In this document: piece after piece, positions 33,591 to 41,967 of the stretch
Layout: every line of letters begins with the position of its first letter
How positions within the stretch are numbered: the stretch's first letter is position 1
From: Pedobacter chitinilyticus
GTDB lineage: Bacteria > Bacteroidota > Bacteroidia > Sphingobacteriales > Sphingobacteriaceae
Length of the DNA: 64,000 nucleotides
Assembly (NCBI RefSeq): GCF_003313385.1
Contig: NZ_QMHN01000005.1
Coordinates: forward strand, 279,035-343,034
Direction of reading: 5' to 3'
Notes under the pieces: model-generated
Databases searched by the model: none
The model's input: the letters and a program-made list of their open reading frames with translations, nothing else
What the model was told of the DNA's origin: nothing
Program-made: the position numbers and the translations under genes

Positions 33591-34301
33591 TTATTTAATC
33601 TCGAAAACGGTGTTTACCGTAAAGCTCAATTTAATCTTCTTAAAGTCAATTTCTGGAGCGGCACCTGCATCCATAGACATTTCGGCTTTCATGGCGTAAT
33701 TTCTGTATTGAGGAACCATCATGCCACCATTGTCGCCCACATCTTGAATATCCAATACATTACCTAATTTATCTCCTAAAGCCTCAACCATGTAAGCCGC
33801 TTTTTCTTTGGCCGCCAATAAAGCTTTTACTTTAAGCTCTTTTTTCAAGCTTTCAATTTTACTGTAATCGTAGCTTTCTACATAGGTGTTAGTGATCCCT
33901 TTCGCGTCAACTCCTTCTAAAATTAAGTTGAACTTATTCAAATCAGCTACTTTCAAGCGGTATTGTTTACTAGCTAAAAAATCTGGATTTTTTCTTTTTT
34001 CAGTTTGATAGCTCCAGCTGCTTAAGTTGTTAATGGTTAAGTTTTCTTTAGCAATTCCTGCTTTTTGTACGGCATTAAAAAGTTGTGTTTCTAAAGTGGT
34101 AATGTCTACTTTTTTCTTACTGTTGCCATCTTTCAAATATTCTTTTAACGAAATGCTGATGTAGATAATGTCTGGAGTAACTTCAGTTTCGGCTGTTCCA
34201 GTAACCGTAATTTTTCTTCTCAAATCAGCTTGTTGAGCCAATGCATTAAAAGTAGATAGTGTCGTTAAAGCTAATAAAGCTATTACAAATAATCGTTTCA
34301 T
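33591..34301 (-). CDS. SIMPL domain-containing (DUF541) periplasmic protein
   Basis: A protein of 236 residues. A signal peptide ends at 'NALAQ'. The SIMPL domain spans about 30-235: 'ITVTGTAETEVTPDIIYISISLKEY', 'LTINNLSSWSYQTEKRKNPDFLASKQYRLKVADLNKF', 'ALLAAKEKAAYMVEALGDKLGNVLDIQD', 'KIKLSFTVNTVFEI'. The family includes the oxidative-stress-linked YggE of E. coli and the Brucella porin BP26, which form ring-like oligomers. Its specific role in Bacteroidota is unknown. It stands alone with its own terminator. Confidence 0.92.
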   Translation of the reverse strand: MKRLFVIALLALTTLSTFNALAQQADLRRKITVTGTAETEVTPDIIYISISLKEYLKDGNSKKKVDITTLETQLFNAVQKAGIAKENLTINNLSSWSYQTEKRKNPDFLASKQYRLKVADLNKFNLILEGVDAKGITNTYVESYDYSKIESLKKELKVKALLAAKEKAAYMVEALGDKLGNVLDIQDVGDNGGMMVPQYRNYAMKAEMSMDAGAAPEIDFKKIKLSFTVNTVFEIK

Positions 34302-34462
34302 AATTTCAAATTTTTGTGTGTTTATAAGTCAGATGTAAATATCGGAGCAAATCCATAAACAATTTTCCTCCCTTAAGCCAAAATTGAGCCAAAGGTCAAA
34401 AAATGAGGGGATTATTTTTTTATTTTTTTGAAAAGCAATTTCAAAGCTACTAGGGAAAGATA

Positions 34463-34581
34463 GTCCCGCTTTTCGTTGCAATCTTTTTGTGAACATTAGT
34501 ACTTTTTAAACCTCGCAGGTTTTTAAAACCTGCGAGGTTTGTTTTATAGTTGCAACAAAAAGTATTTTCACTTTAATCGGG
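34463..34581. repeat. Composite dispersed repeat with a nested palindrome
   Basis: Outer arms GTCCCGCTTTTCGTTGCAAT... (34463-34494) and GTTGCAACAAAAAGTATTTTC...ATCGGG (34549-34581) are of the type found at 15179-15325. Between them lies the palindrome 34508-34540. The 446-base gap between the SIMPL and DUF1080 genes has no other recognisable content. Confidence 0.65.
34508..34540. repeat. AAACCTCGCAGG-TTTTTAAAA-CCTGCGAGGTTT palindrome
   Basis: A near-perfect palindrome, arms of 12 bases around a TTTTTAAAA core, the cleanest copy of this family in the window. Confidence 0.9.
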
Positions 34582-34747
34582 TTTAGATGGCACTGTTCTA
34601 TTTAAAAATGGTCAATCTTAAAAAGTAATATGTAATATAATGCTAGATGTGGTGATATTTTCACTTTAACTACCTTCAACGTTTTACAATCTCTAAATAC
34701 CAGAAAGCTGCCTAACCACTTAGACACATAGTGACTCAACTATTGAC

Positions 34748-35431
34748 TCAATTTTTAATTGGCGTCAGTTCCAGTTTTTTAAATTCTACTTCGGCACCTT
34801 CAGCTTGTATGGCAATTTGACCTTTACTAGCCGTACAGTTGGTTCCCTCGTTTACCAAAACACCATTCACCCAAACTTTAACGGTATTTCCAAAGCACTC
34901 AATGCTCATGCTGTTCCATTCGCCCAAAGGTTTTTCCGAACCATCTGTTAAGTTTTTAATTCTTCTTTCTTTTCCAGCGCTAACACCCCATTTTTCCTTT
35001 GGCCCACGTCGCTCTTCCATGTTGGGTACGGTGATGTCTTCCTCAATGCACCAAAAGTCACCTGCATCTTGATGTTGCATTTGCACTTCCAACGATTTTG
35101 GAAACATTTTATACAGCACCCTAGGAGTAGAAGCATGAACCAAAACGCCGCAATTTCCAGGTTTTCCCGTAAAGCGATATTCAACCTCTAATCGGTAGTT
35201 GGAAAAAACAGCATCGGTAATCAAATGCCCTTTCGGATTTCCCATGCTTACTAACTTCCCGTCACGAACAATGAATGAGGCGGGGGTATCTGGGTTTTTA
35301 TCCTTTGCGGGTACGTCGGCATGCCATCCCTTCAAATCTTTCCCATTAAATAGTTTGATTTTTTGAGCGCTGGCGGCATAATTGATACTTATTAGAAATA
35401 GGCAGATAAGGAAGGTTTGTTTGCTGAACAT
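34748..35431 (-). CDS. DUF1080 (3-keto-disaccharide hydrolase-like) exported protein
   Basis: About 227 residues from the ATG at 35431; a longer frame to 35461 adds residues before the signal peptide 'LICLFLISINYAASAQ'. The DUF1080 domain begins 'KLFNGKDLKGWHADVPAK' and includes 'NYRLEVEYRFTGKPGNCGVLVHA' and 'NSMSIECFGNTVKVWVNGVLVNEG', the concanavalin-like jelly roll of the family. Characterised relatives hydrolyse 3-keto-glucosides or glucans. The predicted location is periplasmic or surface. No oxidoreductase partner sits beside it. Confidence 0.9.
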   Translation of the reverse strand: MFSKQTFLICLFLISINYAASAQKIKLFNGKDLKGWHADVPAKDKNPDTPASFIVRDGKLVSMGNPKGHLITDAVFSNYRLEVEYRFTGKPGNCGVLVHASTPRVLYKMFPKSLEVQMQHQDAGDFWCIEEDITVPNMEERRGPKEKWGVSAGKERRIKNLTDGSEKPLGEWNSMSIECFGNTVKVWVNGVLVNEGTNCTASKGQIAIQAEGAEVEFKKLELTPIKN

Positions 35432-35735
35432 ACGATTTGGTCTTTTATCAAATGTAAGCAAATGCTTTAATTATTTTCATCATTCAGTTTTGTAGAGGTT
35501 TGAGTTCATCGCGTCATTTCGACCTTGTGGAGAAATCTTTGAAGATGCAATGAAAATGAATTAAAAAGAGCACTCTCTAACAAAATTATATCACCACTTC
35601 GTGGTTTATTAAACAATCTCGTATTCTAGAATAATATCAGTCCTTCGGACTTGTCCACTCATAGTACGTCATTTCGACCTCGTAGTAGCTGAGAAGTAAA
35701 TCGTAAATCAGCGAAGCTAAATCTTTGAATAATTT

Positions 35736-35803
35736 CGTCATTGCGAGGCACGAAGCAATCTTAATGCGATAGTTGTAGGATTGCTTCGTGCCTCGCAATG
35801 ACG
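35736..35803. repeat. Perfect 25-bp palindromic repeat (CGTCATTGCGAGG...)
   Basis: CGTCATTGCGAGGCACGAAG+CAATC (35736-35760) is the exact reverse complement of 35779-35803, with an 18-base centre. It is the cleanest copy of the element also found in the thrA-thrB gap (11743-11819). Confidence 0.92.
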
Positions 35804-35937
35804 TGAGAACATAGCATTTCGGTTTATAGCGTCATTTCGGCGTTGTAGAGAAATCTTTGGATTTGATTAGATTGAATAGTCCAAAGTTTTATCCCAGCTA
35901 CTCGGTACTGCATTCTGCTCTAAAGAAGGGGGGTGAA

Positions 35938-35972
35938 TAAAAAAAGCCTCGCAATTTTTGCGAGGCTTTTTT
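35938..35972. terminator. Intrinsic terminator after lspA (usable in both directions)
   Basis: AAAAAGCCTCGCAA (35941-35954) pairs with TTGCGAGGCTTTTT (35958-35971) with a 3-base loop; A and T runs flank both sides. It lies 50 bases past the lspA stop at 36022. Confidence 0.88.
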
Positions 35973-36021
35973 CGTTTGATAGGACAAATCTAAAATCGTA
36001 ACGCTACAATCGTTAATCACC

Positions 36022-36624
36022 CTAGTCCTCTACAGTTTCATTATTAATACCAATCTCGTCTTTCACTTCTTCCTTAAAATAAGTTTTTTGGAAAATCAAG
36101 ATGGTGATGACGCCTACAGAAATGGCTGCATCGGCAAGGTTAAATACTGGCCTGAAAAACTCGAAAGGTTCGCCGCCCCAAACTGGAAACCAAGTAGGGA
36201 AAGTGCCTTTCAAAATTGGAAAGTACAGCATATCAACCACACGACCATGAAACAGTGTTTCGTAGCCGTAAATCACTCCGTAAAAAACGGAGTCGATGAT
36301 GTTACCCAAAGCGCCTGCAAAAATCAAAGCTACGTTTAGGATTAAACCACGATGGTTTTTACGTTTGATTAAGTAGTGAAGCCCGTAACCAATACCGCCC
36401 ACGGCAATGATCCTGAACAGAGAGAGGGCTAATTTTCCAAACTCACCACCAAACTCTAAGCCAAAGGCCATTCCATTGTTTTCTGTAAAATGGATAATGA
36501 ACCAGTCACCTAAGACTTTATACTCTTGTCCCAAGTACATATTGGTTTTTATCCAAGTTTTAGAAACCTGGTCGACCAAAAGCACAATAAATATTAAAAG
36601 TAAGGGTTTTGTATAGCCTTTCAT
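36022..36624 (-). CDS. lspA: Lipoprotein signal peptidase II (paralogue 2, Bacteroidota long form)
   Basis: A protein of 200 residues with four hydrophobic segments. 'LLVDQVSKTWIKTNM' (about 16-29), 'ENNGMAFGLEFGG', 'AGALGNIIDSVFYG' (about 105-118) with catalytic Asp, an insert ('YETLFHGRVVDMLYFPI'), and 'FNLADAAISVGV' with the second Asp. It is about 25 residues longer than the paralogue at 24800-25330. It ends the ileS-dksA-like-lspA operon: TAATG overlap with the upstream gene and a terminator downstream. The classical ileS-lspA pairing of many bacteria suggests this is the housekeeping copy. Confidence 0.94.
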   Translation of the reverse strand: MKGYTKPLLLIFIVLLVDQVSKTWIKTNMYLGQEYKVLGDWFIIHFTENNGMAFGLEFGGEFGKLALSLFRIIAVGGIGYGLHYLIKRKNHRGLILNVALIFAGALGNIIDSVFYGVIYGYETLFHGRVVDMLYFPILKGTFPTWFPVWGGEPFEFFRPVFNLADAAISVGVITILIFQKTYFKEEVKDEIGINNETVED

Positions 36625-37007
36625 TAACCTTGTTTCAATTTAGCTTCCATGCTTAATGTAGCATGAGGTACTGCACGTAAACGTTCCTTTTGAATGAGTT
36701 TACCTGTTTCTCTGCAAATGCCGTAGGTTTTGTTCTCAATACGCACTAATGCTGCTTCCAAGTTATCAATAAACTTACGTTGACGTGCTGCCAACTGATT
36801 GATTTGTTCTTTTTCTAAGGTTGCAGAACCATCTTCCAAGGTTTTGTAGGCACCAGAAGTATCTTCTGTGCCATTTGAATTCGGATTGCTTAATGATGAA
36901 GTTAACGATAGTAACTCTTCCCTAGAGCTTCTCAATTTTTCTAAAATCAGCTCTTTAAATTCCTGTAATTCGCTATCTGAATAGCGTGTTTTTTCAGCTT
37001 TTTCCAT
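36624..37007 (-). CDS. TraR/DksA family protein lacking most zinc-finger cysteines
   Basis: A protein of 127 residues. A long N-terminal helical hairpin (about 10-95: 'LQEFKELILEKLRSSREELLSL...') leads to the C-terminal segment 'YGICRETGKLIQKERLRAVPHATLSMEAKLK' (about 95-125). That segment aligns with the DksA/TraR zinc finger, but only one of the usual four Cys remains. It therefore probably does not bind zinc in the usual way, yet it may still reach the RNA polymerase secondary channel. It lies 5 bases after ileS and shares TAATG with lspA, so all three are co-translated. Confidence 0.9.
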   Translation of the reverse strand: MEKAEKTRYSDSELQEFKELILEKLRSSREELLSLTSSLSNPNSNGTEDTSGAYKTLEDGSATLEKEQINQLAARQRKFIDNLEAALVRIENKTYGICRETGKLIQKERLRAVPHATLSMEAKLKQG

Positions 37008-37012
37008 ATGGT

Positions 37013-40000
37013 TTATATTTTGGCAATCAAAATTTCAAGTTCAACATCTTCAATTACAATTTTGTTTCCGTTAAGCGGTTTTTCCGACAATAATATATCA
37101 TCGGCTAAAATTTCGGTGCAAATGTACTGCTTGTTTTGTAATACCGCAGGCGTAATCAGGTTATCCTGTTGTAAACTTACAGTTATCCTGTCGGTTACTT
37201 CAAAATCCATTTCCTTACGCAGGTTCTGCACCCTATTTACCAGTTCGCGTGACAAACCTTCTTGTTTAAGTTCTGTAGTAATGTTTACATCCAACGCTAC
37301 AGTTAAACTGCCCATGTTTGTTACCTGCCATCCTGGAATATCCTCAGCAATAATCTCTACATCTGATAAAAGTATCGAGTAGCTCGTATCAGGGATAGAG
37401 AAGCTGCCTTCTTTTTCAAATTTGGCAAGTGCCTCTTGGCTTATGTTGTTGATGACTTCGGTCACCAGTTTCATATCCTTCCCTACTTTTGCACCTAAAG
37501 CCTTGAAGTTTGGTTTTACCTTTTTCTTGATGAAACCTGCGGCGTCGGTAATATAGGAAATTTCTTTAATATTGGTTTCAGACAGGATAAGGTCTTTCAC
37601 CAATTCTACTTTATCTTTAAAGTTATCATCCAAAACAGGAATCAATACTTTAGCTAATGGCTGACGTACGTTGATGCCCATTTTCTTACGCAGTGATAAC
37701 ACCATCGACGAAATGTTTTGAGCCAACTCCATGCGTTCGTTCAATGCGTTATCTACCAATGATAAATCGGCCTCTGGTAAAATAGTCAAATGCACCGATT
37801 CGGATTTGGCGGCAGCAGGTAAAATCTCCGTTAGGTTTTGGTATAACCAGTCTGAGAAGAAAGGTGCAATTGGAGACATTAACTGTGCGATGTTGGTTAA
37901 GCAGGTGTACAAAGTTTCGTAAGCTGCCTTTTTATCTTCAGTCATTTCGCCTTTCCAGAAACGACGGCGAGATAAACGGATGTACCAATTGCTTAAATGC
38001 TCGTCAACAAAGTTTTGGATCGCTCTTGCGGCCTTGGTAGGCTCGTAAGTGTTGTAGCTTTCGTCAACTTCGGCAATAAGATTTTGCAATAGTGATAAAA
38101 TCCAACGGTCTAATTCGCTACGTTGTGCCACAGGAGTTTGATTGTTCAAGTCAATCTCGAATTTATCAATGTTGGCATATAAGGCGAAGAAAGAGTAGGT
38201 GTTGTACAAGGTTCCAAAAAACTTGCGACGTACTTCATCTAATCCTTCTAGGTTAAACTTCAAGTTATCCCAAGGTGATGCATTGCTAATCATGTACCAA
38301 CGAGTAGCATCGGCACTATAAGTATCAATGGTGCTAAATGGGTCTACAGCATTGCCTAAGCGTTTAGACATTTTGTTGCCGTTTTTATCCAGTACCAATC
38401 CGTTTGATACCACATTTTTAAAGGCTATACCTGGATTGTTAACACGCTCATTGATGGCTTTGATTTCATCACTGGTTTCGCTTAACATTACCGCAATGGC
38501 ATGTAAAGTAAAGAACCAGCCACGAGTTTGGTCAACACCTTCTGCAATGAAATCAGCAGGGTAGGCATTTTCAAATTCTTCTTTGTTTTCGAAAGGAAAG
38601 TGCCATTGGGCATAAGGCATGGCACCGCTATCAAACCAAACGTCAATAAGATCGGTTTCACGGGTCATTTTTTCTCCTTTTGAGGAAACTAAAAATACAT
38701 CATCTACATAAGGACGGTGCATGTCTTTTAGCTCGAAACCAGCAGGCATTAAACCTGCTTCAATAGCTTTCGCAATTTCGTTGTTCAATTCCTCTACAGA
38801 GCCAATACATTTCTCTTCCAAACCATCGGCAGTACGCCAAATCGGTAGCGGTGTTCCCCAATAGCGAGAACGAGAAAGGTTCCAGTCTACCAAGTTTTCT
38901 AACCAGTTACCAAAACGTCCAGTTCCTGTAGCTTCAGGTTTCCAGTTGATGGTTTTGTTTAACTCAGCCATCTTTTCTTTGACGGCTGTGGTTTTAATGA
39001 ACCAACTATCTAGCGGATAGTAAAGTACTGGTTTATCCGTACGCCAGCAATGAGGGTAACTGTGTACATATTTCTCTACTTTAAAAGCTTTGTTTTCTTC
39101 TTTTAAACGGATGGCAATTTCTACATCCACTGATTTTTCTGGTGCTTGACCTTCAGTGTAATATTCGTTCTTTACGTATTTGCCACCAAACTCACCTAAT
39201 GAAGCTACAAATTTACCTTGCAAATCAACCAAAGGAACGGAATTGCCTTTGTCGTCTAAAATCAACAAAGGAGGAACTTCAGGACTAGCTTGTTTCGCTA
39301 CGCGAGCATCATCCGCACCAAAAGTAGGAGCGGTGTGAACAATACCAGTACCGTCTTCGGTGGTTACAAAATCGCCACTAATTACTCGGAACGCATTTTC
39401 TGCATTTTGGTAAGGTAGGGCTAAAGGTAAAAGTTGCTCGTATCTAATGCCTACTAATTCTTCGCCTTTACATTCGGCTAGAATTTGATAAGGGATTTTC
39501 TTGTCTTCAGCTTTGTAGTCGGCAAAAGCTGCTTCATCTTCCGCTAAGAAAAACTTGCCTCCAAATTGTTTGCCTACCAAAGGTTTTGCTAAAATTACGT
39601 TGATAGGTTCGAAAGTGTATTGGTTAAAAGTTTTGACCAATACATAGTCGATTTTTGGCCCAACGGTTAAAGCAGTATTGCTTGGTAAGGTCCAAGGTGT
39701 AGTGGTCCAAGCTAAGAAATGGATTTCTCCAAAACCTTGTAAAAACGAAGGTAAGGTTTCTGCAATAGCTTTAAACTGCGCTACAATGGTGGTATCGCTT
39801 ACATCGCGGTAAGTGCCTGGTTGGTTCAGTTCGTGTGAACTTAAACCTGTGCCTGCTGCTGGCGAGTAAGGTTGGATGGTATAGCCTTTATATAGAAATC
39901 CCTTGTTGTAAAGTTGTTTTAAAATCCACCACAGGGTTTCGATATATTCGTTTTTGTAGGTGATATAAGGGTTTTGCAAATCAACCCAGTAACCCATTTT

Positions 40001-40405
40001 TTCGGTAAGGTCATTCCAAACATCGGTGTAGCGCATTACCTCTTCTTTACAAGCGGCATTGTATTCATCTACAGAAATTTTCTTTCCGATGTCTTCTTTA
40101 ACGATCCCTAATTTTTTCTCTACGGCAAGCTCAATTGGAAGACCATGAGTGTCCCAACCGCCTTTGCGTTTTACCTGATATCCTTTTAGGGTTTTATAAC
40201 GGCAGAAAATATCCTTAATCGCACGGGCCATCACATGGTGAATGCCAGGCATGCCATTTGCTGAAGGCGGTCCTTCGTAAAAAGTAAAAGGTTTGTTTTT
40301 TGGTCTGCTGTCAATACTTTTCTCAAAGATGTTTTCCGCTTTCCAAAATTCCAGTATTTCTTTACCTATTTTCGCTAGTTCTAATTGTTTAAATTCCCTA
40401 TACAT
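37013..40405 (-). CDS. ileS: Isoleucyl-tRNA synthetase (eukaryote-like, IleS2 type)
   Basis: 1130 residues from the ATG at 40405; the frame opens at a TTG at 40408. The class I signatures are 'GPPSANGMPGIHHVMARAIKDIF' (HIGH region, about residues 45-67) and 'KMSKRLGN'. An editing domain (about 200-430) carries 'LAWTTTPWTLPSNTAL'. The length, the GIHH form of HIGH, and the C-terminus without the CxxC zinc finger of E. coli IleS point to the IleS2/eukaryotic type, often mupirocin-insensitive (family knowledge; not shown here). First gene of the ileS-dksA-like-lspA operon. Confidence 0.96.
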   Translation of the reverse strand: MYREFKQLELAKIGKEILEFWKAENIFEKSIDSRPKNKPFTFYEGPPSANGMPGIHHVMARAIKDIFCRYKTLKGYQVKRKGGWDTHGLPIELAVEKKLGIVKEDIGKKISVDEYNAACKEEVMRYTDVWNDLTEKMGYWVDLQNPYITYKNEYIETLWWILKQLYNKGFLYKGYTIQPYSPAAGTGLSSHELNQPGTYRDVSDTTIVAQFKAIAETLPSFLQGFGEIHFLAWTTTPWTLPSNTALTVGPKIDYVLVKTFNQYTFEPINVILAKPLVGKQFGGKFFLAEDEAAFADYKAEDKKIPYQILAECKGEELVGIRYEQLLPLALPYQNAENAFRVISGDFVTTEDGTGIVHTAPTFGADDARVAKQASPEVPPLLILDDKGNSVPLVDLQGKFVASLGEFGGKYVKNEYYTEGQAPEKSVDVEIAIRLKEENKAFKVEKYVHSYPHCWRTDKPVLYYPLDSWFIKTTAVKEKMAELNKTINWKPEATGTGRFGNWLENLVDWNLSRSRYWGTPLPIWRTADGLEEKCIGSVEELNNEIAKAIEAGLMPAGFELKDMHRPYVDDVFLVSSKGEKMTRETDLIDVWFDSGAMPYAQWHFPFENKEEFENAYPADFIAEGVDQTRGWFFTLHAIAVMLSETSDEIKAINERVNNPGIAFKNVVSNGLVLDKNGNKMSKRLGNAVDPFSTIDTYSADATRWYMISNASPWDNLKFNLEGLDEVRRKFFGTLYNTYSFFALYANIDKFEIDLNNQTPVAQRSELDRWILSLLQNLIAEVDESYNTYEPTKAARAIQNFVDEHLSNWYIRLSRRRFWKGEMTEDKKAAYETLYTCLTNIAQLMSPIAPFFSDWLYQNLTEILPAAAKSESVHLTILPEADLSLVDNALNERMELAQNISSMVLSLRKKMGINVRQPLAKVLIPVLDDNFKDKVELVKDLILSETNIKEISYITDAAGFIKKKVKPNFKALGAKVGKDMKLVTEVINNISQEALAKFEKEGSFSIPDTSYSILLSDVEIIAEDIPGWQVTNMGSLTVALDVNITTELKQEGLSRELVNRVQNLRKEMDFEVTDRITVSLQQDNLITPAVLQNKQYICTEILADDILLSEKPLNGNKIVIEDVELEILIAKI

Positions 40406-40434
40406 CAATCAAGTATCTCAAAAATTAAAGGTTG

Positions 40435-40442
40435 CAAAGTTA
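40435..40442 (-). promoter_or_regulatory. Candidate -7 element for ileS
   Basis: TAACTTTG on the minus strand fits TAnnTTTG and lies 30 bases before the ileS ATG. No -33 TTG at the standard spacing. Confidence 0.4.
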
Positions 40443-40487
40443 AGATTTTAGAATGAATAATGGTAGTTTTGGGCCTGAAATAGTTTT

Positions 40488-40682
40488 ATGGATAAATTTC
40501 TGAAAAGAGGGCTTTTCTGTATGTTAGGGGCGGTATGGTTGATGCCTTTAGCGCTGTTGTTGAAGAATAGCAACGAAAATATAACACTAGGAGTACTTTT
40601 TTTAAGCATGGTTTTAGAACTTATTGGGCTCATCTTTGTTGTCATAAGCATATTGCAACAAAGAAGGGTAAGAAACCAATAA
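40488..40682 (+). CDS. Small two-helix membrane protein
   Basis: A protein of 64 residues with two hydrophobic segments (about 8-25 'GLFCMLGAVWLMPLALLL' and 34-55 'GVLFLSMVLELIGLIFVVISIL') joined by a polar turn ('KNSNEN'), with a basic C-terminus ('QQRRVRNQ'), so both ends are probably cytoplasmic. It starts divergently from ileS and lies 3 bases before the next gene. I do not recognise a family; the tight pairing with the next gene supports it being real. Confidence 0.65.
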   Translation: MDKFLKRGLFCMLGAVWLMPLALLLKNSNENITLGVLFLSMVLELIGLIFVVISILQQRRVRNQ

Positions 40683-40685
40683 GTT

Positions 40686-40946
40686 ATGATTAAAAATCTG
40701 AAGCTAACTAAGGCTATTGTAGCAATAGCTTTAGGAATCACGGCGCTTATTGCCGCCAAAATTATGGAAGCTTATAAAGTAAGTGGAAGCCAAGTTGTAT
40801 TGGCCATTGCTGGAGTACTATTTATCGCGGGAGCATTGATCTTTATCTATCCGATATTATTTGCAACAAAAGCAGATAAAGATGGTAAACATGTGGAGCT
40901 GAAGCCTGCTGCAAAGGAACCAGTTACTGAAGAGATGGCTTCCTAA
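40686..40946 (+). CDS. Small two-helix membrane protein with cytoplasmic tail
   Basis: A protein of 86 residues. Two hydrophobic segments (about 8-28 'TKAIVAIALGITALIAAKIM' and 35-58 'SQVVLAIAGVLFIAGALIFIYPIL') and a charged C-terminal tail ('KADKDGKHVELKPAAKEPVTEE'). It follows the 64-residue membrane protein by 3 bases, so they are likely partners. Its end overlaps the convergent GNAT gene by 23 bases. No family recognised. Confidence 0.68.
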   Translation: MIKNLKLTKAIVAIALGITALIAAKIMEAYKVSGSQVVLAIAGVLFIAGALIFIYPILFATKADKDGKHVELKPAAKEPVTEEMAS

Positions 40947-41379
40947 GTGACATCCATTTTTCTTTAGTCATCTCAAATTTTATTTCATTTTTTCCATGAG
41001 TGCCGTTTTGTGTCCAACCTGCGGTTTGGTAAAATGATGCAGCCCTAGTGCGAGGCGATGTGCCCAACCAAACATAGGTTTGTTGTTGCTCAAAATACCA
41101 ATCTAACATCATGCCGTGTAGTATTTTGCCAATGCCTTTCCCCTCAAATGTCGGATGGATGAACAATGCCCAAATGTTCTGTTCTTTGAGGTCAGCAATG
41201 GCAAATCCAACAACTTGATGATCAATTTCACAAACCCAGCCTTTACCTCTCGAAAATAGGAATTCTTCACAATCGCTATCTGTCACCAAATTTGGATCTG
41301 AGAGTGTATTTTCTTTTACCGCATTTCTTACGATTTGAATTTGAGGAATGTCTTCAAGTCTGGCTTCTCTGAACGTCAT
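40924..41379 (-). CDS. GNAT family N-acetyltransferase
   Basis: A protein of 151 residues. 'MTFREARLEDIPQIQIVRNAVKEN' is the usual GNAT start, 'IWALFIHPTFEGKGIGKILHGMMLDW' (about 69-94) is motif A with the 'EGKGIG' acetyl-CoA loop, and 'RTRAASFYQTAGWTQNG' (about 110-126) is motif B. The substrate is unknown. The 3' end overlaps a small membrane-protein gene on the opposite strand by 23 bases. Confidence 0.9.
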   Translation of the reverse strand: MTFREARLEDIPQIQIVRNAVKENTLSDPNLVTDSDCEEFLFSRGKGWVCEIDHQVVGFAIADLKEQNIWALFIHPTFEGKGIGKILHGMMLDWYFEQQQTYVWLGTSPRTRAASFYQTAGWTQNGTHGKNEIKFEMTKEKWMSLRKPSLQ

Positions 41380-41390
41380 TTGTGAGGTGT

Positions 41391-41911
41391 TTAAATTTGG
41401 TAAGCTAAAAGTGCATGATAGGGATTTCCTTCCAAATCTAATAATTTTCCGAAAGCAGGCTCGGTTTTATACCCGTTTTTCTTTAGTTCGATAATTTTCA
41501 ACCGAAAATCTTCGCTTCATTTTGCAGGATTTGATGTTCTATCAGCATATGGCGATAGGCATTTTGATTTTCGGAAGGGATGTTTTGTCCAAAAACTTCA
41601 ATTTCAAACGTATCTACCTTAAAATTACAGACGATCGTTTGTTGGTTTCCTATAAGGCATTCACGGAGGTGAAAATTTTTTTCGGTAGCGAATAACTTGG
41701 TAAGTGTTTCGATGAAAGTTCCTTTGTCTTCCCAATAGCAGATGATGTCCAAATCGCTAGATTCGATATCAATATTGATGGGAATAGTGCCTGTTAAAAT
41801 GGGATTGTAGGCGTCAAGCTTTTCCATGATTTGATGGCTAACCAACGTTTGGTAGGCCGACTGTTGTCGCTGGTTGCCTTGCTTGAGGTAGTGGATATTA
41901 AGGAAGTTCAT
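41391..41911 (-). pseudogene. DUF4269 family protein, frameshifted near the C-terminus
   Basis: The main frame (ATG at 41911, stop at 41498) encodes a nucleotidyltransferase-like DUF4269 start: 'LTGTIPINIDIESSDLDIICYW' (about residues 38-59) with the acidic 'SDLDI' pair. It ends early after 'EHQILQNEAKIFG'. In another frame the sequence goes on with 'EDFRLKIIELKKNGYKTEPA' then 'FGKLLDLEGNPYHALLAYQI' to a TAA at 41391. That is the kind of C-terminus expected for the family from recall ('K-EGYKTEPAFA-LLGL-GDPY-ALL'). One base appears lost near 41508-41515 (around AAAATGAAGCGAAG on the minus strand). This is either a real one-base deletion or an assembly error. Confidence 0.75.
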
Positions 41912-41921
41912 TTTTGTTTTA

Positions 41922-41951
41922 ACCTGCAAGATTCTTAAAACCTTGCAGGTC
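41922..41951. repeat. ACCTGCAAG/CTTGCAGGT palindromic repeat
   Basis: ACCTGCAAGATTCTTAAAAC+CTTGCAGGT, a diverged copy of the family at 34508-34540. The spurious TTG start of the DUF4269 frame lies in it. Confidence 0.75.
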
Positions 41952-41967
41952 TGAAAATAAACAATTT

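Larger units (their letters stand above)
35432..36021. other. Repeat-rich intergenic region
   Basis: About 590 bases without a gene. It holds three copies of a GTCATTTCGACC...GAGAAATCTTTG unit (35513-35541, 35668-35731, 35831-35860), the large palindrome 35736-35803, small hairpins such as ACCACTTCGTGGT near 35594 and AGTCCTTCGGACT near 35639, and a terminator at its right end. Confidence 0.7.

Noticed and set aside
34463..36021. Repeat clusters as a CRISPR array
   Set aside because: Units are palindromic, irregularly spaced and without uniform spacers; no cas genes are present.
37013..40442. T-box leader before ileS
   Set aside because: The gap upstream of ileS is too short and holds a -7 element 30 bases before the start; T-boxes are not expected in Bacteroidota.
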